From positions 930,001 through 994,000 of the forward strand of contig CAWDDC010000004.1 of assembly GCA_963801045.1 (NCBI GenBank): 64,000 bases of DNA. The letters are read 5' to 3'. This DNA comes from JACCWP01 sp963801045 (lineage in GTDB: Bacteria; Actinomycetota; Actinomycetes; Propionibacteriales; Nocardioidaceae). Positions 1 through 9,143 of this stretch are shown here, piece by piece (the first letter of the stretch is position 1; every line of letters begins with the position of its first letter). The translations under genes and the position numbers were made by a program. A model generated the notes under the pieces. That model saw only the letters and a list, made by a program, of their open reading frames with translations, was not told where the DNA came from and ran no database searches.

Positions 1-2282
1 AGTCCGGCGACGGAGCGTCGCTCGGCGAGCCAGGTGTCCAGCTCGGCTGCCGGCACGGGCGGGGACAGGTAGTAGCCCTGCGCCTGGTCGCAGCCGTACC
101 CAGCCAGCTCGGTGTAGGTGAGCCGGCTCTCGACGCCTTCCGCGACCATCCGCAGGTCGAGGCTGTGTGCCAGGGCGATGGTCGAGGCGACCAGGGCCGC
201 GGCGTGCCCGGTGTGTCCCATCGGCAGCACGAACGAACGGTCCAGCTTGAGCTCGTCGATCGGCAGGTCGCGAAGGTAGGCCAGCGAGCTGTAGCCGCTG
301 CCGAAGTCGTCGACGGCGATCTCGATGCCCTGGTCGCGCAGCTGGGTGAGGATCGAGCGGGCCCGGTCGCGGTCGCCCATCAGCGACTCCTCGGTGATCT
401 CCAGCATCAGCGCACTGGGCGGCAGGTTGCGGGCTGCGATCATGGCCGCAACGTGCTCCGGCAGCTCGGCGTCCAGTACCGAGCTGGTGGACAGGTTCAC
501 CGCGACCCGCAGCGGGCGGCCGGCTGCCCGCCAGACGGCGGCCTGGTCCAACGCCTGTTCGAGCACGACCTGGGTCAGGCAGCGCATCAGCCCGGCCGCC
601 TCGGTCAGCTCGAGGAAGCTGTCCGGGTAGACCAGGCCACGGGTCGGGTGGTTCCAGCGCACGAGCGCCTCCACGCCGTGCACGTCGCCGGTCTCGAGGT
701 CGACCTTGGGTTGGTAGTGCAGCACGAGCTGGTCGGAGGCCAGGGCCGTCCGCAGCTCCTCCAGCGTGCGCAGCCGGGTCTCGGTGCGGGTGTCGTCGGA
801 GTTGGTGAAGACGTGGTGGCCGGCCCGTCCGGCCTTGGCCCGGTACATCGCCATGTCGGCGCGACGCAGCAGCACGTCGAGGTCGCGCCCCTGATCGGGG
901 TACAGCGCGATCCCGATGCTGACATCGGTCTCGAGGGCGATGCCCTCGAGGGTGAACGGTTGGGCCAGCACGGCGCGCAGCTCGACGGCGATCGCCACCG
1001 CCCGGTCGTGGTCGGCATCGGCGAGCAGGATCGCGAACTCGTCACCGCCGAGCCGTCCCAGCAGGTCACTGGGCCGCAGCTGTTCGGCGAGCCGGATCCC
1101 GACCTGGATCAGGAGGCGGTCCCCGGCGTGGTGTCCCAGGCTGTCGTTGACCTCCTTGAACCGGTCCAGGTCCAGCACCAGCAGGGCGCCTCGCCTGCCC
1201 TCGGCGGCCGTCAGCAGCGCGGGGACCTCGGCGTACAAGGCGCGTCGGTTCGGCAGGCCGGTCAGGTCGTCGGTGGTGGCCTGCCGACGCAGGTCGGCCA
1301 TGGTGACGAGCTGGCGGAATGCGAGGTGGGTTCGTACCGCCCCGCCCAGCAGGGTCACGCTCGCCAGCACCAGTGCCAGGACTGACACATGCGCGCGGGT
1401 GCCCAGGATCAGGACGCTCAGAGCCGCTGCCATCGCCATCGCCGGGACCGCGAGTGCGACGTGTCGGCGCGCTCGCTGCGTGGCGACTCGGACGAGGTGC
1501 GTGCTGCCGTCGACCCAGACCGCCACCAGCGCCAGGCCGACCACCCAGCCCGCGTTCAGCGCGGTGCCGAAGTGGTAGGTGCCCTGCGCGACCCACAAGG
1601 CGAATGTCACGTCGGTCGCGGCGAAGACCAGGAGCCCGAGGACGAGGAGGGTCCAGCGGGGCCCGAGGTCCATACCCGGGGAGACTGCGAGCCCGATGAC
1701 GGTGGCGATCAGCACCATGTCGAGCAGCGGCAGGGTGACCGAGACGACGCTGGCGGCTGACGGCGGACTCTCGGCGGCGGCGGCCAGGATCGGGCTGAGC
1801 ACGACGGCCAGCACCGATGCGGCGCCCAAGGATCCCAGCGCACTGTCGAGCCATACCGACCAGGGCAGCGCGCGTGCCTGCTTGCGCACCAGCACGGCCA
1901 GGGCGCCGAGGATCAACGGGTAGAACAAGACATAGCCCAGGTCGGCCGCCGACGCGATGGGCATCGTCCCCACCACGGCCTCGACGACCGCGTAGTACGC
2001 ATTCGAGGCCGAGAATGCCGCTACGGCCGCGGTGGCGAGCAGCACGTCGAGGCGACGGAAGCCGGTGCGTGTCAGCGCCACCACGCAGACCACGGGCGGG
2101 AGCAACACCGCGACGACCGTGAACGCGCCGTCCATCACGCCGCCGAACGCGGGTGCCGGCACGGACAGTCGGACCACCAGGCCACCCACCAGCAGGCCCA
2201 TCAGCCAGAGCAGCGCGTGACGGGACCGGCCTGCGGCGCCAGTCACGACCGGCTGGGGGCGCGAGGGGGTGCGGAACGTCAC
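1..2282 (-). CDS. Membrane GGDEF-EAL protein (c-di-GMP turnover), 3' end beyond left edge
   Basis: About 760 codons are visible from a GTG start at 2282, preceded by an AAAGG ribosome site six bases upstream; no stop is reached before position 1. The first ~300 residues hold about eight to nine hydrophobic segments. A GGDEF domain follows, with intact GGDEF and an RPSD inhibitory I-site in the usual place just before it, so diguanylate cyclase activity with product feedback is expected. The EAL domain keeps EALVRW, the Asn of NLS, EITEES, DDFGSG, the Lys of LKLD and AEGVE, the full set seen in active phosphodiesterases. The gene therefore encodes a membrane-sensing bifunctional c-di-GMP enzyme. 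Which activity dominates cannot be told from sequence. It is read divergently from the small secreted protein gene to its right. Confidence 0.92.
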   Translation of the reverse strand, partial: MTFRTPSRPQPVVTGAAGRSRHALLWLMGLLVGGLVVRLSVPAPAFGGVMDGAFTVVAVLLPPVVCVVALTRTGFRRLDVLLATAAVAAFSASNAYYAVVEAVVGTMPIASAADLGYVLFYPLILGALAVLVRKQARALPWSVWLDSALGSLGAASVLAVVLSPILAAAAESPPSAASVVSVTLPLLDMVLIATVIGLAVSPGMDLGPRWTLLVLGLLVFAATDVTFALWVAQGTYHFGTALNAGWVVGLALVAVWVDGSTHLVRVATQRARRHVALAVPAMAMAAALSVLILGTRAHVSVLALVLASVTLLGGAVRTHLAFRQLVTMADLRRQATTDDLTGLPNRRALYAEVPALLTAAEGRRGALLVLDLDRFKEVNDSLGHHAGDRLLIQVGIRLAEQLRPSDLLGRLGGDEFAILLADADHDRAVAIAVELRAVLAQPFTLEGIALETDVSIGIALYPDQGRDLDVLLRRADMAMYRAKAGRAGHHVFTNSDDTRTETRLRTLEELRTALASDQLVLHYQPKVDLETGDVHGVEALVRWNHPTRGLVYPDSFLELTEAAGLMRCLTQVVLEQALDQAAVWRAAGRPLRVAVNLSTSSVLDAELPEHVAAMIAARNLPPSALMLEITEESLMGDRDRARSILTQLRDQGIEIAVDDFGSGYSSLAYLRDLPIDELKLDRSFVLPMGHTGHAAALVASTIALAHSLDLRMVAEGVESRLTYTELAGYGCDQAQGYYLSPPVPAAELDTWLAERRSVAG

Positions 2283-2627
2283 TGCGAGCCTTTCGGCGGG
2301 GTGGGGTCTCACGACGCTAACCCGGCAACGCCCCTGACCTGCGATATCGCCGGCTGCGGCGGCCGAATGGCACCGTCCGGCCCCGGTCGGGTCAACCGGA
2401 TGGTTCTACCTCGGCCGCGACAGGTGAGCGCGTCAGCGAACATCAGGTACGCCCAGAGCATCGGCTGCGATGAGCTCTGACCGCTACCGAACGACGACAC
2501 AGCGGGACATCGCGGACAGCTGACCGAGACTTCGGGTCGATGCTGCTCGGCAAAGCCTCGTGCTGGTCCGGATGCAGGCCCTACGGTCGCAGTACGGAAC
2601 TCGAAGCAGGGCCTGAGGAGGCAGCAC
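2283..2627. other. Divergent intergenic region without a gene
   Basis: These 345 bases separate the leftward GGDEF-EAL gene from the rightward secreted-protein gene. They must carry both promoters. A TACGGT hexamer at about 2582-2587 is a possible -10 for the rightward gene, but no convincing -35 accompanies it. No convincing coding frame, RNA gene or long repeat is visible. Confidence 0.5.
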
Positions 2628-3005
2628 ATGAGAGGCAAGCTCGTGGCAGTCACGGCGCTGGCGATCGGCAGCACCCTGAGCCTCGTCGGCGGAGCCAGTG
2701 CGGTCGGCGGCCCGGCGTCCACCACCGTCACCATCAGGGCGGACGGGCTCGACCTGTCGGGTGTCGTACGGAGCCCCGCCCCGATCCGGTGTGCCAACGA
2801 GCGCAACGTGATCGTGTTCAAGCAGATCGGCACCCGCGGTGGCGGCGACGACCAGCGGTTCGCCATGGACACGTCGTCGTTGAACGGCAACCGCTACGAG
2901 TGGTCGACCGGGAACACCGGGACGCCGGGCAAGTTCTACGCGAAGGTGCGCCCGAAGCAGGGATGCCGCGGCGACACCAGCCCGACGATCCGCGCCCGCC
3001 GGTAG
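2628..3005 (+). CDS. Small secreted protein of unknown function
   Basis: 125 residues. The start is set by a strong GAGGAGG ribosome site nine bases upstream of the ATG. Residues 1-26 form a classic Sec signal peptide (MRGK, then a hydrophobic core, cleavage near GASA-VGG). The mature ~100 residues are rich in Thr, Arg and Gly and contain two cysteines (in PIRCAN and KQGCRG) that could form a disulfide. I recognise no catalytic motif. It looks like a small extracellular beta-rich protein. The gene stands alone and is followed closely by a hairpin, so it is probably monocistronic. Confidence 0.75.
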   Translation: MRGKLVAVTALAIGSTLSLVGGASAVGGPASTTVTIRADGLDLSGVVRSPAPIRCANERNVIVFKQIGTRGGGDDQRFAMDTSSLNGNRYEWSTGNTGTPGKFYAKVRPKQGCRGDTSPTIRARR

Positions 3006-3020
3006 CCCCACCCCCGACGA

Positions 3021-3066
3021 ATCTTCCGGCGGGACGCGCGCCCGGACGACCGCCTCGCCGGAAGAT
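3021..3066 (+). terminator. Stem-loop after the secreted-protein gene
   Basis: ATCTTCCGGCG (3021-3031) pairs perfectly with CGCCGGAAGAT (3056-3066), giving an 11-bp stem and 24-base loop that begins 16 bases after the stop codon. There is no T-run, which is common for actinobacterial terminators. The loop is long, so a regulatory role is also possible. Confidence 0.5.
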
Positions 3067-3199
3067 GGGTCATCCACAGCCGAGCTGAGCAGGCGCTCCC
3101 AGACGCGCGCCGTGAACGTCGGCAGCACCTTGGCCGAAACCGGTATCGCGGTGACGTCCGGCTGCTAGTTTTTCGCGCACCGGGCAGGGGCGTGGAGTC

Positions 3200-5068
3200 A
3201 TGGCAGTACGGCGCATCCGCAGACGGAAGTTCCTCGAGACCACGGCCGGCGGCATCGGTGCCGTGGCCCTGGGCGCGATGGCGTCCTTCCCCGCTCGGGC
3301 AGCCAGCTCGCGCCCGAACATCGTCTGGCTCATCAGCGAGGACAACGATCCGTACCTCGGCTGCTACGGCGACCCCCTGGCCCGGACGCCTGCGATCGAC
3401 GGGTTGGCGGCACAAGGCGTGCGATGGACGAACTCGCACTCCTGTGCGCCGGTGTGCGCTCCCTCCCGCTTCAGCCTGATCACCGGCATGTACGCGACCG
3501 GGTTCGGTCCGGCACACCACATGCGAGCACTGGCGACCGTCCCGACCTGGCTGAAGGGCTTCCCCCAGCAGATGCGGGCCGCCGGCTACTACTGCACGAA
3601 CAACGACAAGACCGACTACAACGCCACGATCGACGTGACGCGCACCTGGAACGAGTCGGGCCCCAACGCCCATTGGAGAAACCGCCCTCCAGGCGCGCCG
3701 TTCTTCAGCGTCTTCACCTTGATGGCGACGCACGAGGGTGCTGTCATCCCAGGCGACCGGCAGTACCGGGCCGGTGCGGTGCAGACCGACCCCGGCGCGG
3801 TCCGGCTGCCGGCCTACCACCCGCAGACCGCCACGATGCGCTTCGACCGGGCCCGGTACTACGACGCGATCGCCCGGATGGACGCCGATGTCGCCCTCCT
3901 GCTCGGGCAGCTCGAAGCCGACGGGCTGGCGGGCAACACGATCGTCTTCTACTACTCCGACAACGGTGGTGTGCTGCCTCGCAGCAAGCGGCTCTGCTAC
4001 GACAGCGGACTGAGCACGCCACTCATCGTCCGGTTTCCCCAGCCGTCGGCGCGGCTGGCGCCGGCAGCGCCCGGTTCGACGATCTCGGCACCGGTGAGCA
4101 GCGTCGACTTCGCCCCGACGGTGCTGCGCCTGGCCGGCCTCACGCCACCCTCCTACATGCAGGGTCGTGCCTTCGCCGGGCCCGACCCGTCACCGCGCAC
4201 CTACGCGTTCTCGCACCGCGACCGCATGGACGAGCGCTACGACATGCAACGCTCCGTGCGGGACCAGGACTGGCGCTACATCCGCAACTACCACCCGCAC
4301 CTGACCTACAGCCAGCACATCGACTACGCGTGGAGACAACCTGGCTATCGGGAGTGGGAACGGCTCTTCCGAGCCGGCCAGCTGAACGCGACGCAGTCCG
4401 CCTTCTGGGGTACGAAACCGACCGAGGAGCTGTATCGACCGGCTGACGACCCGGACGAGATCGTCAACCGTGCCGCCGACCCGGACAGCCAGGCGGTCCT
4501 GCAGCGGATGCGCCTTGCCCTGGACGACCACCTGCGAGCCGTCAACGACAACGGGTTCATCCCCGAGGGTGAGCCGATGCAGGGCTACGCACAGAGCCGG
4601 GTCGCGGGCGCGTACCCCCTCACCACGGTTCTCACGGTGGCGGGCGTCGCCATCCAACGCGACCCGGCCAACCTGCCGCGGCTGGTCACCTGGCTGAAGC
4701 ACGGCAACGCAGTCGTGCGCTACTGGGCTGCGCTCGGGTGCCTCATGCTCGGGCCCGCAGCAAGTGGTGCCCAGGCCAGGCTGATCACCCGGCTGAACGA
4801 CTCCTCGCCTGCCGTGAAGGGGGCGGCCGCGCACGCCCTGTGCCGTGCGGGACGTGCCGACCGGGGACTGCCGGTGTTGCGCGACCAGCTCGCCGGCGCC
4901 ACCAAGGTCGAGGTGCGACTCCGGGCCGTCAACGCCTTGGACGAGCTCGGCGAGCAGGCGCGGCCGGTGTTGTCGACGCTGGAGCAAGCCCGGGCGGACA
5001 AGGACGTGAACGTGCGAAGGGCTGCGACCCACACCGTGGCCGTGCTGAGAGGGACGTACTCGCCCTAG
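3200..5068 (+). CDS. Tat-exported sulfatase with C-terminal HEAT-like repeats
   Basis: 622 residues. The N-terminus has a twin-arginine signal (RRRKFLETT followed by a hydrophobic stretch ending PARAAS), so the folded enzyme is exported. The sulfatase signature CAPSR lies at residues 86-90; Cys86 would be turned into formylglycine by a maturase encoded elsewhere. SEDND near residue 47 and SDNGG near 255 supply metal ligands of the alkaline-phosphatase-fold family. The closest family resemblance is to N-sulfoglucosamine-type (heparan-like) sulfatases. Roughly residues 490-618 look like HEAT repeats (alternating Ala/Leu/Arg helices), perhaps for substrate or partner binding. The natural substrate is not readable from sequence. 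It ends 19 bases from a convergent gene. Confidence 0.88.
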   Translation: MAVRRIRRRKFLETTAGGIGAVALGAMASFPARAASSRPNIVWLISEDNDPYLGCYGDPLARTPAIDGLAAQGVRWTNSHSCAPVCAPSRFSLITGMYATGFGPAHHMRALATVPTWLKGFPQQMRAAGYYCTNNDKTDYNATIDVTRTWNESGPNAHWRNRPPGAPFFSVFTLMATHEGAVIPGDRQYRAGAVQTDPGAVRLPAYHPQTATMRFDRARYYDAIARMDADVALLLGQLEADGLAGNTIVFYYSDNGGVLPRSKRLCYDSGLSTPLIVRFPQPSARLAPAAPGSTISAPVSSVDFAPTVLRLAGLTPPSYMQGRAFAGPDPSPRTYAFSHRDRMDERYDMQRSVRDQDWRYIRNYHPHLTYSQHIDYAWRQPGYREWERLFRAGQLNATQSAFWGTKPTEELYRPADDPDEIVNRAADPDSQAVLQRMRLALDDHLRAVNDNGFIPEGEPMQGYAQSRVAGAYPLTTVLTVAGVAIQRDPANLPRLVTWLKHGNAVVRYWAALGCLMLGPAASGAQARLITRLNDSSPAVKGAAAHALCRAGRADRGLPVLRDQLAGATKVEVRLRAVNALDELGEQARPVLSTLEQARADKDVNVRRAATHTVAVLRGTYSP

Positions 5069-5087
5069 CCGGGTCGACTCCGCCGCG

Positions 5088-6194
5088 TCAGTCAGGCAGC
5101 TCGAGCTCGAGGTCGAGCCAACGGGCCAGGTCCGTGATCTCCCGGTCGACCGCCGCCGTCATGGCGTCGCTGAAGGGCACGTCCTGGTGCACCGCCGCGA
5201 CACGGAGCACCCCCTCGTCCTGGTGGGAGCGAGCGTCGAGCTTCCCGACCAGGCGGTCGCCGTAGAGGATCGGGAGCGCGTAGTAGCCCCACCGGCGCTT
5301 GGCCGCGGGCTTGTACATCTCCAGGTAGTAGTCGAAGTCGAAGACGTCGGTCATCCGCTTGCGGTCGTGCAGGAGCCGGTCGAAGGGCGACAACAGGGCC
5401 GCCCGGCCGGCGAAGGGCTGCCCCAGCTGCGCCGGGTCGACCCGCCACTGGCCGCGGACCCCGGCCACCACCGCCGGCTCGCCCGCCTGGTCGACGTCCA
5501 ACGGCTCGACCGGGCACTCCGGACCACGTGAGCGTGCGATGCCGAGCGCGCTGAGCCTTCGCTGGTCGCGCAGCCGTCGCGCCTCGTCCGACGGGATCGC
5601 GGGGTCGTCGGGATAGACGCGGGACGCCAGGTCCCACAGCCGGTTGCGACCCCACCCGCCGGCCACCGCGACCTCACCGCGCTGCACGAGGAGGTTGAGC
5701 ATCATCGTGATGTTGCGGTTGTTGTTCCACCCGCTCGAGGCCCAGGGCAGCACGCAGGTGTCGGGCAGCTCGCGCTGGGGCAGCGGCCCGTCGGCGCGGA
5801 GCCGCTCGAGGATGTCGTGCCGGCACGCGTTGTTGGTCATGACCCACTCGCGCTGGGCCTCCTGCCAGTCGCGCAGCTCACCGGTGCCCGGCCACTCGGC
5901 CATCTCGGCGCGGTAGAGCGCGATGTCGTCTGCCGCTCGCAGCGACCCCCGGAGCTGGATCAGAGCCTGCTCGTCGACAGCGTCCCGCAGCTCGTGCGGC
6001 GAGTACGCCGAGCCGAGGCGGCTCCACAGCACCAGGTCGGCGCTCGGCGCGATCGCACTCGTCGGCTCGAGCTGCACCTGCGACAACGCCCGCACCGTCT
6101 CCAGCACATCGGTCGGTCGCTGCTTCGTCAGCAGCTGCGCCCGCACCGCGATCCGGCGGGCGTCCGTGCGGCTGAGCTCGTGGACCGTCGCCAT
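5088..6194 (-). CDS. AlkZ/YcaQ-type winged-helix DNA glycosylase-like protein
   Basis: 368 residues from ATG 6194. The protein belongs to the HTH_42 family, which includes DNA glycosylases that unhook interstrand crosslinks (AlkZ of Streptomyces, AlkX/YcaQ of E. coli). The diagnostic Q-hydrophobic-Q catalytic motif is present as QVQLEP at residues 39-44, followed by VLWSRLG as in that family. The centre contains winged-helix segments and the C-terminal third has the usual PFDRLLHDR and FDYYLEMYKP-type motifs. A TACCCT hexamer six bases before the ATG suggests a leaderless mRNA. Role: probable repair of bulky alkyl or crosslink lesions in the cytoplasm. The chemistry of its lesion is unknown. 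Confidence 0.82.
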   Translation of the reverse strand: MATVHELSRTDARRIAVRAQLLTKQRPTDVLETVRALSQVQLEPTSAIAPSADLVLWSRLGSAYSPHELRDAVDEQALIQLRGSLRAADDIALYRAEMAEWPGTGELRDWQEAQREWVMTNNACRHDILERLRADGPLPQRELPDTCVLPWASSGWNNNRNITMMLNLLVQRGEVAVAGGWGRNRLWDLASRVYPDDPAIPSDEARRLRDQRRLSALGIARSRGPECPVEPLDVDQAGEPAVVAGVRGQWRVDPAQLGQPFAGRAALLSPFDRLLHDRKRMTDVFDFDYYLEMYKPAAKRRWGYYALPILYGDRLVGKLDARSHQDEGVLRVAAVHQDVPFSDAMTAAVDREITDLARWLDLELELPD

Positions 6195-6235
6195 GCCGCG
6201 AGGGTAGGGCCGGGCACCGACGACCCCTGGCCGGG

Positions 6236-6523
6236 TCAGAGCTCGACGCCCAGTCGCACCGTCACCGTGTCGCCGACGGTGATCTCCTCGGCTTTCCGGA
6301 CCAGGTCCTTCAACGGCACGATGTACCCCCCGTCCTTGGGGAACAGCGATGTCGTCCACCGGGTCGACCCGATCCGGACCTCGACCGGGATCATGCCCCA
6401 GCCGTACGTCACCATGGCGGACATCGCCTGGAGCTCGACGCTCTCTTCGTCGGGCACGGTGACGAAGTGGTACGGCGACGGCCCACGCCAGAACCACACC
6501 TCACCGCTGAACTCCAGGTTCAC
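6236..6523 (-). CDS. DUF1905-family protein
   Basis: 95 residues. The sequence matches the small beta-barrel DUF1905 family: EFSGEVWFWRG near the start, then SMVTYGWGMIPVEVRIG-like barrel strands and a C-terminal GDTVTVRLGVEL. Function in this family is unknown. The GTG at 6523 follows a TATGCT box by six bases, so the transcript is probably leaderless. The start is accepted because the family motif begins directly at residue 4. It lies in a run of separate small leftward genes and shares no overlap with its neighbours. Confidence 0.8.
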   Translation of the reverse strand: MNLEFSGEVWFWRGPSPYHFVTVPDEESVELQAMSAMVTYGWGMIPVEVRIGSTRWTTSLFPKDGGYIVPLKDLVRKAEEITVGDTVTVRLGVEL

Positions 6524-6565
6524 GCGGTCAGCATAGGAACGGCCGCCCGGGCCGCGACGGGGCGG

Positions 6566-6898
6566 CTACTTGCGCGGTAGCGACCTGGCGTAGGCGACGC
6601 CGTGGTGCACCCAGCGCCGGAGCTCGCCGTCGGTCCGCACCGCCGCCGCGTCGACACGAAGCCACCCGTTCATCTCGCGGCCGCGCATCTCGAAGCGGTC
6701 CACGTGCGGCTCACCGACCAGCGAGTCGCAGTCAGCCGGATCGATGCGCAGCAGCAGGCCTCCCTTGCTGCTGGCACTGACCGCCATGTTGCCGTGGATG
6801 AGGAAGGCGAGGCCGCCGAACATGCGCTTCTCGGTCACGCCACGTTCAGCCTCGACCACCTCTCGGATCCGGTCCGCGAGCTCGACGTCGTACGCCAT
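6566..6898 (-). CDS. TfoX N-terminal domain protein
   Basis: 110 residues from ATG 6898. It is a single TfoX N-terminal domain, recognised from KRMFGGLAFLIHGNMAVS and the later GREMNGWLRVD. In Proteobacteria TfoX/Sxy regulates competence, but stand-alone actinobacterial copies have no assigned role, so no competence function is claimed. A GAGACT hexamer seven bases upstream suggests a leaderless transcript. A longer in-frame start at 7012 is rejected because the extension is Arg/Pro-rich and unlike the family. Confidence 0.85.
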   Translation of the reverse strand: MAYDVELADRIREVVEAERGVTEKRMFGGLAFLIHGNMAVSASSKGGLLLRIDPADCDSLVGEPHVDRFEMRGREMNGWLRVDAAAVRTDGELRRWVHHGVAYARSLPRK

Positions 6899-7078
6899 GA
6901 CAGCCAGTCTCTCGCAGAGTGCTCCTGGTGAAGTACCGGCCGACGGGAAACGACATCCCACGGGGCTGAGCCCGAGCCCGCTCCGTGCACGCACGTGTCT
7001 GCGTCCGATCATCGTGCGAGGTGCCGGCGGATCGGACTAGGGTACGGACACCCTGCGCCCCTACCGCCGAGGTGTGGC

Positions 7079-7885
7079 ATGAACGCCCCAAGCGATCGCG
7101 TCGCCGCCTTCCACCGCCTGCACGCGTCTGGTTGCTTCGTGATGCCGAACCCATGGGATGCGGGGAGCGCGCTCGCTCTCCAACAGATGGGCTTCGAGGC
7201 GCTCGCGACGACGAGTGCCGGGTTCGCCTGGACGGTGGGTCGCGCTGACGACGGCGTCACGCTCGATCAGACGATCGAACACCTCCGTGTCATTGCGGAG
7301 GCGGTGGACGTCCCGGTCAACGCAGACTTCAAGGATGCATTCGCGGTCGATCCGCAGGACGTCAACGTGAACGTCAAGCGCGCCGCGGCGACGGGGGTCG
7401 CGGGTCTCTCGGTCGAGGACTCAACGGGGGACGATGCGCACCCGCTGCACGACTTCGAGCTGGCGGTGGAGCGGGTGCGGGCCGCACGCGAGGCGATCGA
7501 CGAGAGCGGCACGGGGGTCGTCCTGACCGGACGATCCGAGGGGTTCGTCGTCGGACGGCCCGACATCGACGAGACGATCCGACGGCTGCGCGCGTTCGCC
7601 GAGGCCGGCGCCGACTGCCTCTACGCCCCGCGCATCGGGAGCGTCGAGCACGTCACGGCGATCGTCGCCGCGGTCTCGCCCAAGCCGGTGAACCTGCTGA
7701 TCAACGCTCCGTTCATCACGGTCGCGGAGGCAGCGGCGCTCGGGGTGCGCCGGGTCAGCGTGGGCGGCACGCTCGCGCGCACCGCCTGGGCCGGATTCCT
7801 GCAGGCAGCACACGAGATCGCGGACGCCGGCTCGTTCTCCCGGTTCGAGCAGCTTCCGGACGTCGATGCGCTGCTGCAGGGGTGA
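7079..7885 (+). CDS. Isocitrate lyase/PEP phosphonomutase-family enzyme
   Basis: 268 residues. The protein is a TIM-barrel of the ICL/PEPM superfamily: FVMPNPWDAGSA near residue 20, VNADFKDAF (metal and substrate Asp region) near 85, and SVEDSTGDDAHPL near 118, which replaces the lyase signature KKCGH. Loss of that catalytic Cys argues against isocitrate or methylisocitrate lyase. Members of this subgroup are usually of unknown substrate (possible oxaloacetate hydrolase, PEP mutase or carboxyPEP mutase). A GAGGTG ribosome site precedes the ATG; the longer upstream reading frame lacks family similarity. A TAGGGT at 7038-7043 is a candidate -10. It is followed 42 bases later by a membrane glycosyltransferase in the same direction. 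Confidence 0.85.
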   Translation: MNAPSDRVAAFHRLHASGCFVMPNPWDAGSALALQQMGFEALATTSAGFAWTVGRADDGVTLDQTIEHLRVIAEAVDVPVNADFKDAFAVDPQDVNVNVKRAAATGVAGLSVEDSTGDDAHPLHDFELAVERVRAAREAIDESGTGVVLTGRSEGFVVGRPDIDETIRRLRAFAEAGADCLYAPRIGSVEHVTAIVAAVSPKPVNLLINAPFITVAEAAALGVRRVSVGGTLARTAWAGFLQAAHEIADAGSFSRFEQLPDVDALLQG

Positions 7886-7927
7886 CCTGAGCGGTCGCAT
7901 CGCCCCCTCCCGCTGGCTCGGGCTCCG

Positions 7928-9124
7928 GTGACACCGTCACGTCTGCTGAAGGGACCCGCCCCGGTCCTGGTCCTGGTCGTCGCCGCGACCGTCGCGGGCG
8001 GGCTGCACGGCGGCTTCACGGATCTGATCGTCTACCAGCACGCCGGCCGGGCGGTGCTCGAGGGTCTGCCCGTCCGCGAGTCCGCCGACGCGGTGACCGG
8101 GCTGCCGTTCACCTACCCGCCGTTCGCGGCGGTCGCGATGGTGCCGCTGGCGCTGCTGCCGGAGTGGCTCGCGGCTGCGCTGTGGACCGGGGCGTCGGTG
8201 GGCGCGCTCGCTGGGGTCGTCGTGGTGGTGCGCCGCGCGCTCGACCGTCCCGCGCCGGGTTGGCTGGTCGCGCTGGTGACCTGCGGTGCGCTCGCGATGG
8301 AGCCGGTGTGGCAGAACCTCACGTTCGGACAGGTCAACGTGCTCCTGATGCTGGCGGTGCTGGTCGACCTGGTCCGGCCGGCACGGCGCTGGTCCGGCGT
8401 GCTGGTGGGCATCGCGGCGGGTGTGAAGCTGACTCCTCTCGTGTTCGTCGTGCTGCTGGTGCTGGTCGGACGTCGCAGTGCTGCGGGACGGGCGGCCCTG
8501 GCCTTCGCCGGTACGGTCGCGGTCGGGTTCGTGCTGACGCCGGGCTCGGCGGCGGCGTACTGGGGCGACCGTCTGTTCGACGCGGCTCGGGTAGGCCCCC
8601 CGGCGCTTGCCCACAACCAGTCGGTGTACGGGGCGCTCACCAGGTTCCTCGACGGCCCGCCGCCGACCCTGCTGTGGCTCGCGGTCGCTGGGCCGCTGTC
8701 CGTCGCGGTCCTGGTCGTCGGCGCCGGGTGGTGGCGCCGCGGCGACCGGGTGCTCGGCACCTGTCTGGCAGCGATGGCCATGCTGCTCGCGTCACCGATC
8801 TCGTGGTCGCACCACTGGGTGTGGGCGGTGCCGGTCGCGCTGGTGCTCTGGGAGCGCAACCGGTGGGCGAGTGCCGCGTGGACCGCGGTGTTCGTCGCCC
8901 GCCCGGTGGTGTGGCCGCCCTACGGCGAGAGCCGCGAGTACGACTGGAGTCCGCTCGACCACCTCGCCGGCAACGCCTACCTCCTCGCCGCCCTGGCCCT
9001 GTCCGCCTGGGCTGCGGCCACTCTCGGCCGCCGGGTCGTCTCATCCGCACGTACGGACACCGCCTCGGCGCCTCACGACCCACCGGCTGTCCAGACCCGG
9101 GGACCACGGCGCCACCCGACCTGA
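7928..9124 (+). CDS. GT87-family polyprenol-linked glycosyltransferase (mannosyltransferase-like)
   Basis: 398 residues with about ten membrane spans, GTG start. It has the GT-C fold hallmarks of family GT87 (DUF2029): an early extracytoplasmic acidic loop FTDLIVYQHAGRAV, TGLPFTYPPFAA, GQVNVLLM, GVKLTPLVF and the NQSVYG motif near residue 234. Family members use polyprenyl-phosphate mannose or arabinose to extend mannans such as lipoarabinomannan-like glycans; the acceptor here is unknown. The hydrophilic C-tail (from about residue 375) is cytoplasmic and Pro/Arg-rich. It may form a short unit with the upstream lyase-family gene, though their functions show no obvious link. Confidence 0.85.
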   Translation: MTPSRLLKGPAPVLVLVVAATVAGGLHGGFTDLIVYQHAGRAVLEGLPVRESADAVTGLPFTYPPFAAVAMVPLALLPEWLAAALWTGASVGALAGVVVVVRRALDRPAPGWLVALVTCGALAMEPVWQNLTFGQVNVLLMLAVLVDLVRPARRWSGVLVGIAAGVKLTPLVFVVLLVLVGRRSAAGRAALAFAGTVAVGFVLTPGSAAAYWGDRLFDAARVGPPALAHNQSVYGALTRFLDGPPPTLLWLAVAGPLSVAVLVVGAGWWRRGDRVLGTCLAAMAMLLASPISWSHHWVWAVPVALVLWERNRWASAAWTAVFVARPVVWPPYGESREYDWSPLDHLAGNAYLLAALALSAWAAATLGRRVVSSARTDTASAPHDPPAVQTRGPRRHPT

Positions 9125-9143
9125 ACCAGGACCGTGTTCGTCC

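Noticed and set aside
165..1385. Rightward frame across the first GGDEF-EAL gene
   Set aside because: It has Gln/Arg/Val-rich composition typical of antisense frames; the leftward frame has complete GGDEF and EAL motifs.
3067..3199. Possible leftward coding fragment (LPTFTARVWERLLSSA)
   Set aside because: It looks slightly protein-like but is short, has no start signal and no family match I can name, and lies between two rightward genes.
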